Assembly (NCBI RefSeq): GCF_000614975.1
Contig: NZ_BALM01000009.1
Span: 78,888 to 142,887 of the forward strand
Length of the DNA: 64,000 nt
Direction of reading: 5' to 3'
DNA from: Shewanella marina JCM 15074
GTDB lineage: Bacteria > Pseudomonadota > Gammaproteobacteria > Enterobacterales > Shewanellaceae
Shown here: piece by piece, positions 48,967-57,966 of the stretch
Layout: each line of letters opens with the position of its first letter
How positions within the stretch are numbered: position 1 is the stretch's first letter
Notes under the pieces: model-generated
What the model was told of the DNA's origin: nothing
Databases searched by the model: none
What the model saw: the letters and a program-made list of their open reading frames with translations, nothing else
Made by a program: the position numbers and the translations under genes

Positions 48967-49222
48967 GACTATTTCCTTATGTAAAAGACGAACAATAAGG
49001 TGCTGCTTTGATGAGCATGTCATTGATTGTTGTTTTATTCAACAGTCGTTTAAGGCGGAGTTATACGGCTTATGAGCAAGTTATAACCTTTGACTATATG
49101 GGGTTTGTTTTTTAACCATGATATAGCTATAGAACATAATAATTACTGCTGCTAATAATAAAGTTAACTACTTTGCCGTTTATTTAGCTGAACAGTATTT
49201 CTATATAGGGTATGGAGAATAT

Positions 49223-50641
49223 ATGCAGCCAAATAAATTGTGTTACCTGTTTTTACCTCTTTTTTTAAGTGCTTGTGGTGGTTCTGATGATAATAGTGCA
49301 TCGCCAGTTGTCGAAGAAGCACCTGCGCCACAATATATTACCGCTTCATTTATGAAAACGATTAATAAATGTAGGGATGAACAGCCAAACCTCGCTTACG
49401 ACATTTTTGTACATAATTCTGATGGTACAGTGAAGTCAGAACATAAGCCTGAAGCTGACGGCTCATTTAGTGTTGAGTGGCAAGCTGGAGAGCATATTTC
49501 TATTGTGCATAACAGTGATAATTCAGGATTAAGAGTCACGAGTTATGTTGCGGTTCCTGCTGGTGATTTAGGTAAGTTTGTTAGTTATAATCCTGATGCT
49601 TATATCGTTGATGAACAGTGTACTTGCCGTAATGTAAAACTTGATTTTACTGATGTAAAAGCGACTTACTCAAATTATGATATTACTGTGGGAGGATATA
49701 ATCGAAATATAACAGATATTATCTATTCTCATGAAATTTGTAAGACATCTGAACAATTAGCTGAACCTTTATTTGTTCGTCTTCAATCTTTGGATTTAGA
49801 GGTAGCCTTTGCTGCAGTAATTGGTAGTGAGCAATTAACCAATGATGAGATTATGGTGCAGCCTAGTTGGTTTGAAAATGATGTTAATCAGGCTCAATTT
49901 TTGACTGTAACGGATATTGGTATTGATGGTGCGAGCAACTCAATGAGGACATTTGCGAATACGGAATATGGGCGTCAATATTATTATTTAGATGATGAAA
50001 TTAATTTATATACTTTTGATGGGCTATATGAGGATAGTTTGCTTCAAGCTAACAATCTTAAATATATAAATAATGTTATGGGAGACTCTTTGTATTTTGC
50101 AATACAAAGACAGAAAATTACTGATGTGAACTTAGTTTATAATTTTGGATTTACTGATAACTCTGAAGTATTAATGTCAGAAGCTGAACAATTGTTAACG
50201 GGTTTTGAGGGAGATGCCAATCAAGTTGATTATGACTTTTCAGATGATATCCAAAAGCATATAGTCTTTGGGACGTACTTTTATGATGCTACAAATAATT
50301 ACGGTATAGATGTATTTGCACCAATTAAGGGGACTATGCCTAATTTACGTTTAAATGGGTTTTATGAAGCAATGTTAGATAATATGCAGCCTGATGACTT
50401 TTATTTTGATAAATTTGGTTATAGAGGGTTGACTAGTTATTCACATTATTTAAGTGAACGAGCCAAATTTACTCGGTTACCTAATTTCAAATTACCTACT
50501 ATTTTTAATCAATACAATAATGATTTTCTTTATATCAGTCTGAATAACACCAATAAACAAGCTGCTACTGCAACATCGAATATTAAACAATTAAATCAAA
50601 ACCGTATGCTTAATAGAGAGGCGAGTATATTAAGAAAGTAA
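49223..50641 (+). CDS. Hypothetical lipoprotein, paralogue of the one at 33233
   Basis: A 472-residue lipoprotein (signal CYLFLPLFLSAC, then GGSDDNSASPV). Residues about 40-200 correspond to the lipoprotein at 33233: conserved Cys in MKTINKCRDE, VPAGDLGKFVSYN, the CxCR pair in EQCTCRNVKLDF and HEICKTSE. The C-terminal half is rich in Asn, Asp and Tyr and may be beta-rich. I recognise no family. No neighbour suggests a function. Surface or periplasmic location is inferred from the signal only. Confidence 0.72.
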   Translation: MQPNKLCYLFLPLFLSACGGSDDNSASPVVEEAPAPQYITASFMKTINKCRDEQPNLAYDIFVHNSDGTVKSEHKPEADGSFSVEWQAGEHISIVHNSDNSGLRVTSYVAVPAGDLGKFVSYNPDAYIVDEQCTCRNVKLDFTDVKATYSNYDITVGGYNRNITDIIYSHEICKTSEQLAEPLFVRLQSLDLEVAFAAVIGSEQLTNDEIMVQPSWFENDVNQAQFLTVTDIGIDGASNSMRTFANTEYGRQYYYLDDEINLYTFDGLYEDSLLQANNLKYINNVMGDSLYFAIQRQKITDVNLVYNFGFTDNSEVLMSEAEQLLTGFEGDANQVDYDFSDDIQKHIVFGTYFYDATNNYGIDVFAPIKGTMPNLRLNGFYEAMLDNMQPDDFYFDKFGYRGLTSYSHYLSERAKFTRLPNFKLPTIFNQYNNDFLYISLNNTNKQAATATSNIKQLNQNRMLNREASILRK

Positions 50642-50691
50642 CTAGATAATTACTAGCTTGTCTTATTTTTGAATAGATTATTCATTTGATT

Positions 50692-50718
50692 AGGCCGCAA
50701 ATATTGCGGCTTTTTTTG
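50692..50718 (+). terminator. Terminator after the lipoprotein gene
   Basis: GCCGCAA pairs with TTGCGGC around ATA, then seven T. Confidence 0.88.
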
Positions 50719-50763
50719 TCTGTGGATTATAGAGTATCAAAAATTGTAGTATGGGTTGTAAAT

Positions 50764-50793
50764 AAAAACCGCATCATTTGATGCGGTTTTTTA
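50764..50793 (-). terminator. Terminator of the coiled-coil membrane protein gene
   Basis: AAAACCGCATCA pairs with TGATGCGGTTTT; it lies just behind the minus-strand gene and can act both ways. Confidence 0.85.
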
Positions 50794-50813
50794 GTTTAGC
50801 TTATTGATAAAGC

Positions 50814-52391
50814 CTATTCACTCGTGGGCTTATTGGGTTCTGCTACAGAAGCGTCATCTTTAACTTCATTTGACGCCGCATCAGCATCTGGGGCTTTGGT
50901 CTCGGTCACCGTTTTAACTTCATCAATCGGGTCTGTTGCATCAAGCTCTGCTGCAAAGCGGCGAAGGTAGAAGCTTGCTAGCGCTAGCATTACACCTGTT
51001 ACTGCGGCAATTAATGCTAATGAGCCGAACCAAACTAAGGCCACTATGCCGACCATTTGGCGTTCAACTTGCTCAGCAGACTCTTTACCGTATACGTACA
51101 TCGCTAAACGATATACTTGGTTTTGGTTCATAAGGTGATTGATTTGGGTATTGAGTAAACGCTGATCATTACGCAGTTTGAAGATTTGCTCGTCTAATTC
51201 AAAAACGGCTTGGCTAATCACTTCAAGTTCAGCAAGTTTTTTTACTTGGTAACTTTCGATTTCAGCCTTAGTCATTTGGTTAAGCTCAAAATGTTTATTT
51301 TTTTCATTTTTAGCTTTATTAACAATGGCATTACGCAGACGTGCATTTTGTGAGTAACGGTCTACAATTTCTTGTTTTTTCTCATCAATACGCTCATTGA
51401 TATCTTTAATTCGACGCTCGTATTTCTTGTTCACAAATTCAATTTGTTGGCGTAACTGGTTTTCCATAGTTGATTGTTGCTCAAGTGCTGTGCCACCTAA
51501 GAAACCTGTGGTAATTGTCGCTAATTGACGTTCTTTTTCAGTCACAAGTGCGCGATATTTTTTCTCAACTGCAGCTCTAGTGAAGAAGTTAGAATCATCT
51601 AGTTCACGTTTCATTTCAGCTTTTAATTCATTTAACTCAGTTAATAAGCGTTGGCGTTCTTCTTTACTGCCAGAAACATTACTGACGATGGTTGACGTAA
51701 AGCGCTCTTCAATTAACTCTTTTTCAGCATTCCAATCACGGTAATACTCATCACGAATTGCCATCATTTTTTCAATATCTTGCTTTATGCCTGGTTCAAA
51801 ACCTGAATTAATATTGGCGAGTTGTTTTCTTTGGCTTAACTCTATAACTGACAGTGTTTGGTTAAGTTCTTCATCTGCAGTTTGAGTTTGAGTTTCAATT
51901 TCTGATAGCAGCTCATCTTCGGTGAATTTTTGACGATGTTGTTTGCGCTTCTCAAGCAATTCAATTTGCGCATCAACATTGATAATTTCATTTTTACGAT
52001 TATCAATTGCTCGGCTTAAATTTGAAAAATTACGCTCAAAGCCATTGAGCATAGTTTCAAAAGTGATAATACATAGAAAGAGTACGAAAAATAGAAAAAT
52101 GCCACGCCATAACAGGTTTTTGACATTCATAAAGGTGAATACTAACGGGATTTTACAGAGTTCAACTACCGCGACGAGTAGGAAGGGGAGACCTGCAATT
52201 AAAATGGCAGAAGTGCTGTCAACGGCATTAGTCTGTTCATAGGTTGCAATTGAATTATAAGCAGAAACGGCCATTAAAATTGAAATAGTAAAGCCGATTA
52301 GTACTGCTATAACTTCTACTGTCCAAGCCAGTCGAATAAGAAATTTTGAGTAATACTTTATATTTGTTCTGTCGTAATACATAGCAATCAT
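50814..52391 (-). CDS. Unknown membrane protein with long coiled coil
   Basis: A 525-residue protein. Three hydrophobic helices near the N-terminus (about residues 20-45, 62-84 and 92-113) are followed by some 320 residues of charged, heptad-like sequence (for example KKQEIVDRYSQNARLRNAIV) that should form a long coiled coil. A fourth helix pair region (about 446-476, IVALVWFGSLALIAAVTGVM) leads to an acidic tail rich in Asp, Glu and Pro. The layout resembles DUF4407-type or scaffold proteins, but I cannot assign a family. The start could be the second Met (MYYDRTN). It is transcribed alone. Confidence 0.72.
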   Translation of the reverse strand: MIAMYYDRTNIKYYSKFLIRLAWTVEVIAVLIGFTISILMAVSAYNSIATYEQTNAVDSTSAILIAGLPFLLVAVVELCKIPLVFTFMNVKNLLWRGIFLFFVLFLCIITFETMLNGFERNFSNLSRAIDNRKNEIINVDAQIELLEKRKQHRQKFTEDELLSEIETQTQTADEELNQTLSVIELSQRKQLANINSGFEPGIKQDIEKMMAIRDEYYRDWNAEKELIEERFTSTIVSNVSGSKEERQRLLTELNELKAEMKRELDDSNFFTRAAVEKKYRALVTEKERQLATITTGFLGGTALEQQSTMENQLRQQIEFVNKKYERRIKDINERIDEKKQEIVDRYSQNARLRNAIVNKAKNEKNKHFELNQMTKAEIESYQVKKLAELEVISQAVFELDEQIFKLRNDQRLLNTQINHLMNQNQVYRLAMYVYGKESAEQVERQMVGIVALVWFGSLALIAAVTGVMLALASFYLRRFAAELDATDPIDEVKTVTETKAPDADAASNEVKDDASVAEPNKPTSE

Positions 52392-52793
52392 CCGATCGTT
52401 AAGTTAAGCAAATCTATTTCAACTGAATGAAATAGCACCCCAAATATGTGGAAGTTGATTTTATGAGTGATCAATTTCTTACCAACATCCGATGTTGAGG
52501 GACTAGTTTTGCAGACGCAAGCTTGGGCTTTCACTGAGGCTTAATCGGTACAATTATCTAGTTCTGACTTGCTTCCATTACGTCGCACAGAAATAAAACA
52601 AAACAGTAACATATCGTTAAAATTTGTAAATATTATTTTAACTTTATCTTATTAATTTTTTGCTGTTTTAGGTGGATTTAATGCTTTGGTATGACTGACA
52701 AAAAGAGATGATGGGCTATGTGTAAAATGGAAGTGAGAAATAATAGATAAGGAGGATAACTATCTCTCCTTATCCTAAGTAATAGTTCATTGA
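52392..52793. other. Intergenic spacer, no gene seen
   Basis: About 400 AT-rich bases upstream of the coiled-coil gene and downstream of the repeat lipoprotein gene. A short hairpin CAACATC-C-GATGTTG lies near 52483-52497. Nothing else is recognisable. Confidence 0.4.
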
Positions 52794-53387
52794 CTACTGT
52801 TTATTGATAATGACAGGACCTAAACCAATACGACATTTTTGGAAGCCTTTACTAAATGCATTGATATAGTCTTGCTTGCTTCCTGCTAACCCTTTTGGTG
52901 CTTGGGCATAATCTTTATCTGCATTTAGTGTACCTTGCAGCGCATTTTTACATCCTTGGTCATAACCATACTGACTAATATTTTTGTAATGAATAACAAC
53001 AGGTTTAGTGTGAGTTGGTACAGGCGGTAAAGCTGGAGGCGTTTGGGCCTCTGGTAATTTAGCAGATTGTGCCGGAATTTGTGCAGGGCCTAAGCCATTT
53101 TGACAACGTTTGTAGCCGTGTCGCCAGCCATCAATAAATGCAGATTGGCTTCCATGATTTTTAGGTGCTGTTAACCATGCACTATCAGGCGATGGTTCAC
53201 CAGTAAGTGCACTGCTACAAGCCTGATCATAGCCATATTGGTACATTTGGATATTAGCGGGTGTTAATGGATAACTCTCTACAATTTGGTTGAGATCCAT
53301 TGTTTCTATCTGTTTAGGTACTTGAGGTGAGCTACTACATGCAGATAATAAGGTGACTAAACTTAGGGCTACCCAGTGCATTTTCAT
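52794..53387 (-). CDS. Hypothetical lipoprotein with two internal repeats
   Basis: A 197-residue lipoprotein (signal VALSLVTLLSAC). Two repeats of about 55 residues are evident: YQYGYDQAC...KRCQNGLGP (about 49-103) and SQYGYDQGC...QKCRIGLGP (about 139-194), joined by a Pro-rich linker. Each repeat has one Cys near its start and one near its end, suggesting an internal disulfide. The ATG at 53387 is preceded by AAAGGAG. I do not recognise the repeat; the function is unknown. Confidence 0.72.
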   Translation of the reverse strand: MKMHWVALSLVTLLSACSSSPQVPKQIETMDLNQIVESYPLTPANIQMYQYGYDQACSSALTGEPSPDSAWLTAPKNHGSQSAFIDGWRHGYKRCQNGLGPAQIPAQSAKLPEAQTPPALPPVPTHTKPVVIHYKNISQYGYDQGCKNALQGTLNADKDYAQAPKGLAGSKQDYINAFSKGFQKCRIGLGPVIINKQ

Positions 53388-53592
53388 GGATTGTGCTCCT
53401 TTGAGCAAAATTGTCGCGAAACTGATACATATGTAGCGATTTTAGTCTCAAATACAATAAATGCCAGTGTATTTTAGTTAATCTAAATATATTTGTGGTC
53501 AGTTGATAATTATCTTTAAAACAATTAGATACCATACAGATTAATCTTAGTATTATGATGGCTTTATATATCCAGCATGAGTGATAGGGATA

Positions 53593-54399
53593 ATGAGTTT
53601 ATTGTTGCAGTTATTAACGGGAGGCCGAGAAGGTCGCTTATCACAATATTTAGGTAAAGATTCACAGCAATATATCGATTTATTATTGCAGGCTGAAGCT
53701 GATTTTTTTCAATTACATCAACCTAAATATGACTATCTAATTTTTAAAATGCAATTAGTGAGTCGATTATCAGCCAAGCAATTACAACTGTTACCTGAAT
53801 ATCAAGTAGGCGATAAACAGATTGTTCTTGTTGATGATCATAATATGCAGCAAGTCATTGATAACTTAAATCAAGCCAATATATTAGGGTTTGATACTGA
53901 AACTAGAGCCAGTTTTGAAAAAGGTCGGCAGTATCCTATTAGTTTAATTCAACTTGCCGATGTAAATGTTTGTTATCTATTTCAAATTGAACAACTTAGT
54001 GATTTGTCTTTGTTAGCCGATATTTTAAATAACGATAAAATTACGAAGGTGGGGATTGGTTTACGCCAAGATCAATATCAACTGCAACGTGATCTAGCTA
54101 TAAGTTTACGAGCAGGATTTGATCTACAGTGGCTAATGCAACAATTAGGTGGGGCTAAACAATTGGGTACTAAAGCGATTGTTTCTCAGGTTTTACAATG
54201 CACTTTGGCTAAAAGTAAGCAATTGAGTTTATCTAATTGGCAAGCAATACCATTGACCAATGAACAACAGCTTTATGCAGCGCTTGATGGATTCGTTGCA
54301 AGGGAGTGTTTTATGGCTTTAATTGCACAATTGAAGCCATATCAAGCAAGCATGGAACCTGCAATATTACGACGATTAGGCTGTTTTTTTGAAGATTAA
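53593..54399 (+). CDS. RNase D-like 3'-5' exonuclease domain protein
   Basis: A 268-residue protein with a DEDDy exonuclease fold: ExoI GFDTETRASFEKGR (D, E), ExoII VGIGLRQDQYQL (D) and ExoIII LYAALDGFVARECF (Y and D). All four acidic residues and the Tyr are present, so activity is plausible. It lacks the HRDC domains of RNase D and resembles the short 3'-5' exonucleases of Shewanella. The ATG at 53593 is preferred over a GTG at 53581. Confidence 0.83.
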   Translation: MSLLLQLLTGGREGRLSQYLGKDSQQYIDLLLQAEADFFQLHQPKYDYLIFKMQLVSRLSAKQLQLLPEYQVGDKQIVLVDDHNMQQVIDNLNQANILGFDTETRASFEKGRQYPISLIQLADVNVCYLFQIEQLSDLSLLADILNNDKITKVGIGLRQDQYQLQRDLAISLRAGFDLQWLMQQLGGAKQLGTKAIVSQVLQCTLAKSKQLSLSNWQAIPLTNEQQLYAALDGFVARECFMALIAQLKPYQASMEPAILRRLGCFFED

Positions 54400-54516
54400 A
54401 ACAACCTCGATTTATAAATTTATTGCGCTATAATGCGCGCCTTGATGCCTAGTTGAATACAACAAAAGTATATGACAGGCCGCCGTTGCAGGCACTTATT
54501 TTTTAAGGTATTTACC

Positions 54517-55380
54517 ATGAAGCGAATTTTATCGATCCAATCTCATGTTGTATTCGGTTGTGCAGGCAATAGTGCTGCAGTTTTTCCTATGCGCCGTATG
54601 GGTATGGAAGTTTGGCCTATCAATACGGTCCAGTTTTCTAATCACACGCAATATCAGCAAGGTTTTAAAGGTATCGCCATGCCTGCTGGACATATTGAGG
54701 CGTTAGTTGAAGGATTAGAGGCTATTGGTGCAACCGCTAAATGTGATGCTGTACTGAGTGGTTACTTAGGTTCTGCGGAGCAAGGTGCTGAAATTCTAAC
54801 TGCGGTCGCTAAAGTTAAAGCTGCAAATTCAAATGCGATTTATTTTTGTGATCCTGTGATGGGTCATCCTGAAAAAGGTTGCATTGTTGCTCCTGGGGTC
54901 TCAGAGTTCTTAGCGAATGATGCGTTGGCTGTTGCTGATGTGATTGCCCCTAATTTACTCGAACTTGAAACCTTAACTAATCAACGTATTGACACTATTG
55001 AGCAAGCAATTGCAGCGAGTCAGTCTTTATTAGCTAAGGGGGTTCAGGTTGTTGTTGTTAAGCATTTAAGTCGAGCTGCGCGTGATCATGGCCGTTTTGA
55101 GATGTTACTGACAACAAAAGAGGGCAGTTATATTATTGGTCGCCCACTTTATGAGTTTGAACGTCAGCCTGTCGGGGTAGGTGATTTAATCAGTGGTATT
55201 ATGCTGGCGAATTTAATGGCAGGACACGAGCCTATCGTTGCTTTTGAGCGTATGAATGCTGCGGTTGACGCTGTATTATTAAAAACCTTTAGCGTGAATG
55301 AATACGAGCTACAATTGATTGCAGCGCAAAATGAAATTGCTGTGCCAACTATTCGTGTGAGTGCTGAAAAGATTGCTTAA
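54517..55380 (+). CDS. pdxY: Pyridoxal kinase PdxY
   Basis: A 287-residue PdxY, phosphorylating pyridoxal in vitamin B6 salvage; the length equals E. coli PdxY. It begins [20 protein letters not shown], with [28 protein letters not shown], and the anion-hole/catalytic [15 protein letters not shown] (Asp). TAAGGT precedes the ATG at 54517; an in-frame ATG further upstream is out of family. A strong terminator follows. Confidence 0.95.
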   Translation: MKRILSIQSHVVFGCAGNSAAVFPMRRMGMEVWPINTVQFSNHTQYQQGFKGIAMPAGHIEALVEGLEAIGATAKCDAVLSGYLGSAEQGAEILTAVAKVKAANSNAIYFCDPVMGHPEKGCIVAPGVSEFLANDALAVADVIAPNLLELETLTNQRIDTIEQAIAASQSLLAKGVQVVVVKHLSRAARDHGRFEMLLTTKEGSYIIGRPLYEFERQPVGVGDLISGIMLANLMAGHEPIVAFERMNAAVDAVLLKTFSVNEYELQLIAAQNEIAVPTIRVSAEKIA

Positions 55381-55396
55381 ATGCTGACTTAGTCAT

Positions 55397-55428
55397 AAAA
55401 AACCGCGAATATTCGCGGTTTTTTTTAT
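55397..55428 (+). terminator. Terminator after pdxY
   Basis: AAAACCGCGAA and TTCGCGGTTTT pair around TA, followed by a long T run. Confidence 0.92.
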
Positions 55429-55635
55429 GAGCTAAATTGAGCTTATGCTTTATACCAATTCCACTAAATAAGTGATCAATTCAGAGCCACTCAGACTTTT
55501 CAATTCAAGGCGCATTGATGAAGAAATGGTTATTCCCTTTTAAGTCAATGCAAAGCAGAAGTGGAAGGTCTGAGAGGCTCACGTAGTGCGGGTTTCAAAG
55601 CCCTTCATGCTACGTTGGAGGCTCTCGATATACGA

Positions 55636-55649
55636 CTGCATGGATGCAG
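55636..55649 (+). repeat. Hairpin 1 with TGGA loop
   Basis: CTGCA-TGGA-TGCAG, a perfect 5-bp stem. Confidence 0.7.
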
Positions 55650-55658
55650 AAGGTACTA

Positions 55659-55672
55659 GTCCATGGATGGAC
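55659..55672 (+). repeat. Hairpin 2 with TGGA loop
   Basis: GTCCA-TGGA-TGGAC, a perfect 5-bp stem, ten bases after hairpin 1. Confidence 0.7.
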
Positions 55673-55674
55673 GT

Positions 55675-55704
55675 AGGTAGAATAATGCAGGAGCAATTAT
55701 CGAG
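55675..55704 (+). repeat. 30-base direct repeat, copy 1
   Basis: Directly follows hairpin 2. It differs from copy 2 at only two positions and contains GCAGGAGCA. Confidence 0.75.
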
Positions 55705-55757
55705 AGCAACGCAGGAGCTTGTTGCCGAGAATAACTATTAGCTTCAAGCCTCTGCAA

Positions 55758-55773
55758 GGCACATGGATGTGCC
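55758..55773 (+). repeat. Hairpin 3 with TGGA loop
   Basis: GGCACA-TGGA-TGTGCC, a perfect 6-bp stem. Confidence 0.7.
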
Positions 55774-55792
55774 GAATGTCTGTATTGCACGA

Positions 55793-55806
55793 CTATATGG
55801 ATATAG
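55793..55806 (+). repeat. Hairpin 4 with TGGA loop
   Basis: CTATA-TGGA-TATAG, a perfect 5-bp stem, directly before copy 2 of the 30-base repeat. Confidence 0.7.
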
Positions 55807-55807
55807 G

Positions 55808-55837
55808 AGGTAGAATAACGCAGGAGCAGTTATCGAG
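55808..55837 (+). repeat. 30-base direct repeat, copy 2
   Basis: Matches 55675-55704 at 28 of 30 positions, and like it follows a TGGA-loop hairpin, so hairpin plus repeat is a duplicated unit. Confidence 0.75.
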
Positions 55838-55856
55838 GAGCAAATACTGACCTTGC

Positions 55857-57966
55857 CTACAGGGCTTTGAATTCCCGCTGAAAGAGCACATTATTAATGG
55901 AATTGGTATTATATATTCGGCAAGGTAAACCATTAATATAAAAACTACCGATATCACTATGTTGGCCAACATTATTACTGGTTAACACATTGTAATTAGC
56001 TTGGAATGCTCCATTAAGTGACTGCGCACCTTGTTCTGGAAACCACCAACTTAAGTCTGCGACAATGAGATTCTCGGTTAAATTCTCATCAAATTGTACT
56101 GTTTGATAAATGACTTTATTCGGTGCAGTTTCGATTGCAGCAAGATCGCCTTGATTCAAACCAAATTCATCAGCAAGTTCTGGGTGAATGCGCACTAAAG
56201 GTATTGGGTGAGCTTGTCTTAATGCATTAATTTGCCGACCATGAGAAAACATATAATGTCTTGGCTTTGCTGTGGTAACACGTAGTGGATATTGCTCTGT
56301 TACCGGTAAATTAGGTCGGTAAATAGGTAATGGATCTAATCCCAACTTAGCCAGTCGTTCACTATATAGTTCAACTTTAGTTGATGCAGTAGGGAAGCCG
56401 TGAGAGTGATAACTAATGGTGGCGGACTGGTCATGTGTTTGTAATAAACTGCCCTGTTGTTTTAATTGTTGAAAACTGATTGGACTTGGCGATAAAGCTT
56501 GTTGCCAGAATAGATCTTCATCATAAACAGGCATAACCCCCATTGCATGACCAATCTCTGCAATAATTTGAATATCAGCTTTTGCTTCGCCAACTTGAGT
56601 CATTGCCTCTTGGTAGTGAATCGACATCTTGACCTTGGCTAATACCTTGATACTCCATAAAGCTTGCTGCTGGAAAAACAATATCAGCCATTAACGCAGT
56701 AGGTGTCATAAATAGTTCTGATACTGCTAAAAAGTCCAGTTGCTCAAATGCTTGCTTTACTTGTTGGCTATCTGGCCAGCTTAGTAGCGGGTTGCTACCA
56801 ACGATTAGGCCCGCTTTTATTGGGTAAGGCTTGGCTGTGAGCATCGCTTGAGTTAAGCCTTGGCTCGTTGCTCTGAAATACTCTGGAATAGCTGGGGTTC
56901 CAACACTATTAGCTCGGGCTTTTGCATCACAGTGATTGACATCATTTTCATCATAAGGCCAACGACCATTGATTAATGTGGCCCCTTGTGGGCGGCTGTG
57001 GCCTCCCGTCATTTCTAGATTACCTGAAATAGCCATTAACATGGCGATTACGCGGTTAACTTGCAAGCTGTCGGGGTTGTGGTCGAGAGCATTGCCACTC
57101 ATTATTATTGCTGGTTTTGCTGTAATATAGTGTTCTGTTATTTCTTTAATTAAATCAAGATTAACACCGCATTGATTGGCAAGCTCTGTGAGTGAGAATG
57201 CTTGTAAGTGCTCAGATAACTCAGTAAATCCTAAGCAATACTGGCTCACAAATTGATGATCATATTGGTTAGAGTCAATCACTATTTTAAGCATTGCTAG
57301 CGCAAGAGCCAAATCACTGCCTGGGGTTAATGCTAACCAATAGTCTGCTTGTTTGGCATGATAACTACGTTGTGGGTCGATGCAAATTGTTGTTGCTCCA
57401 GCATCGATCGCTTGGTTAATCGCAGGCATATCAGTAAAGCGAGTATTATGTTTATTTACCCCCCAAAAAATAATGCATTCAGTGTGCTGATTAACATCAT
57501 TACTCGGGTTATAACCCAAGGTATACTCCCGGCCAAACTTAGTCGGTGCCCAGCAAACTGTTTCTGGCCCATGAATATTCACACTATTACAATGATTAGC
57601 AAGTCGAAGTAGTTGAGTGTTAATAAAGTCTTTAGAGTAACCATAACTAAAAAATAAACTGTTATTACCATAGCGTTGTTGGCTTTGGTTAAACTGCTCA
57701 GCCGTTTCTGTTATAGCTTGTTGCCAGCTAATGGGTTGCCATTGCCCAGCGCCTCTTGCTCCTATACGTTTTAAAGGTTGGGTTAAGCGTGCTGGGTGTA
57801 ACATTAAATCGATAGCGTGTAAGCCTTTTTTACATAATGCACCGTGAGTCACCGGATCATTTTTATCACCGCTAACTTTATATTGTTGTGGAGCGGTTTG
57901 GGTTATCGTTAGGCGGCAACCTGTACTGCATAGACCGCAAGTCGTTATTTTAGTTTGTTGATTCAT
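55857..57966 (-). CDS. Molybdopterin oxidoreductase (DMSO reductase family), frameshifted
   Basis: A protein of about 703 residues after repair. The N-terminal [4Fe-4S] motif is CGLCSTGC plus CKKG; then FWGVNKHNTRF, CIDPQRSYHAKQADYWL and PIKAGLIVGSNPLLSW, typical of molybdenum-bis-MGD enzymes; the C-terminal domain has RHYMFSHGRQINALR. Two single-base losses near 56625 and 56602 explain the break: with a base added at each, the reading becomes GQDxRFTTKRQ then TQVGEAKADIQIIAEIG, the normal family segment. The start ATG overlaps the NhaC stop. The last 17 or so residues (from NTNSINNV) are encoded by the end of the MITE-like element. Substrate unknown; no signal peptide, so probably cytoplasmic. 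Confidence 0.83.

Larger units (their letters stand above)
55452..55909. mobile_element. MITE-like element with terminal inverted repeats
   Basis: A non-coding element of about 458 bases. ATACCAATTCCA at 55452-55463 is the exact inverted copy of TGGAATTGGTAT at 55898-55909; TTA on both outer sides could be a target duplication if the ends are drawn one base in. Inside are four hairpins with TGGA loops, a near-perfect 30-base direct repeat (55675-55704 and 55808-55837) and an inverted TTCAAAGCCCT (55594-55604 and 55861-55871). No transposase is present. The right end forms the 3' end of the molybdoenzyme gene. Similar ATACCAATTCCA-bounded repeats occur, as I recall, in many marine gammaproteobacterial genomes. 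Confidence 0.75.
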
